From: an uncultured Oscillospiraceae bacterium
Lineage (GTDB): Bacteria > Bacillota > Clostridia > Oscillospirales > Acutalibacteraceae
Assembly: GCA_905193585.1 (NCBI GenBank)
Contig: CAJJPG010000115.1
Coordinates: 1 to 5,459 of the forward strand
DNA length: 5,459 nt
Reading direction: 5' to 3'
Part shown: piece after piece, positions 5,192-5,459 of the stretch
Layout of the letters: every line of letters begins with the position of its first letter
How positions within the stretch are numbered: position 1 is the stretch's first letter
Program-made: the position numbers and the translations under genes
The notes under the pieces: generated by a model
Database searches by the model: none
The model's input: only the letters and a program-made list of their open reading frames with translations
What the model was told of the DNA's origin: nothing

Positions 5192-5437
5192 TTACTTATT
5201 TTTTTCCTTGTAAACCTGCGCGAATGACAATAGCGCCAACATAATATGGTCGTTTTTAGCTTTTGCTTTTTCTGTCCATTTTTGAATTTCTTCATCCGTC
5301 ATATCCGATTTTTCACACATTTTTTCAATCAAATCAATATTTTTAATTACAAAGAGCATTGCCTTTTGCCCCTCGGGCGGCAGCTCTTTTATTTTTTTAA
5401 TAATTTTGTCGGTCAGCGATTTTTTGTTTTTACTCAT
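5192..5437 (-). CDS. Hypothetical protein, 81 aa, charged helical
   Basis: I do not recognise a named family. The gene has a very good ribosome site (GGAGG, 8 bases before ATG 5437) and ends with TAA at 5192-5194, so it is likely real. The protein is very rich in Lys and Glu, soluble and probably all helical. It has a basic N-terminus (MSKNKKSLTDKIIKKIKELP), then PPEGQKAMLFVIKNIDLIEKM, an acidic turn around residues 42-51 (EKSDMTDEEI) and a C-terminal hydrophobic helix HIMLALLSFAQVY. The PPEGQKAMLFVIKNID block looks like the helical extension found after the HTH domain in some clostridial XRE regulators, so it may be a stand-alone version of such an extension; this is only an impression. Its base composition is AT-richer than spoIIE and sleB. 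It is convergent with the XRE gene, and its promoter lies at or beyond the right edge. Confidence 0.7.
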   Translation of the reverse strand: MSKNKKSLTDKIIKKIKELPPEGQKAMLFVIKNIDLIEKMCEKSDMTDEEIQKWTEKAKAKNDHIMLALLSFAQVYKEKNK

Positions 5438-5459
5438 TATATTTTCCTCCGAAAAGTTT

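Noticed and set aside
5089..5295. Minus-strand 68-codon open frame
   Set aside because: It overlaps the convergent ends of the XRE gene and the 81-codon gene in another frame and lacks a ribosome site and recognisable sequence.
4945..5437. Toxin-antitoxin pair
   Set aside because: The genes are convergent rather than co-directional, and neither shows a toxin motif; nothing supports the idea beyond small size.

Overview
The window reads as the chromosome of an endospore-forming member of the Clostridia, probably a gut Oscillospiraceae/Ruminococcaceae-like anaerobe. The reasons are a full-length spoIIE, a spore cortex-lytic enzyme gene (sleB type), a sodium-translocating decarboxylase beta subunit of clostridial type, GGTGA/GGAGG Shine-Dalgarno sites and a TTG start. 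No tRNA, rRNA, CRISPR array, IS element or phage gene was seen.

Layout, left to right. Bases 1-1720 hold a leftward (minus-strand) transcription unit. A consensus promoter at 1685-1713 drives a leader that carries a yybP-ykoY-type Mn2+ riboswitch aptamer (1578-1676), followed at once by an intrinsic terminator (1546-1589). Behind it come an OadB-like membrane protein (376-1512), a 44-residue OadG-like single-span peptide (226-360) and the start of an AI-2E family transporter (202 running off the left edge). Bases 1721-4030 (minus) are spoIIE. Its promoter has perfect -35 and -10 hexamers separated by 21 bp and overlapped by Spo0A-box-like sequences. Divergent from it, 4220-4864 (plus) is sleB, with a signal peptide, a peptidoglycan-binding domain and a Hydrolase_2 domain. 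After a perfect 10-bp-arm dyad comes a small XRE-type repressor gene (4945-5190, plus). It converges, with one base between stop codons, on an 81-codon gene of unknown function (5192-5437, minus).

How the parts may work together. The spoIIE/sleB pair covers the beginning and end of the spore cycle: SpoIIE acts in asymmetric division and sigma-F activation, and SleB degrades cortex during germination. The most notable unit is the riboswitch-controlled oadB/mini-oadG pair. It has no carboxyltransferase or biotin-carrier gene in view and sits under an RNA element whose known regulons are manganese exporters and Mn2+ homeostasis proteins. My reading, an inference, is that this two-protein membrane unit is a Na+-linked cation transporter, possibly a manganese exporter, rather than part of a decarboxylase pump.
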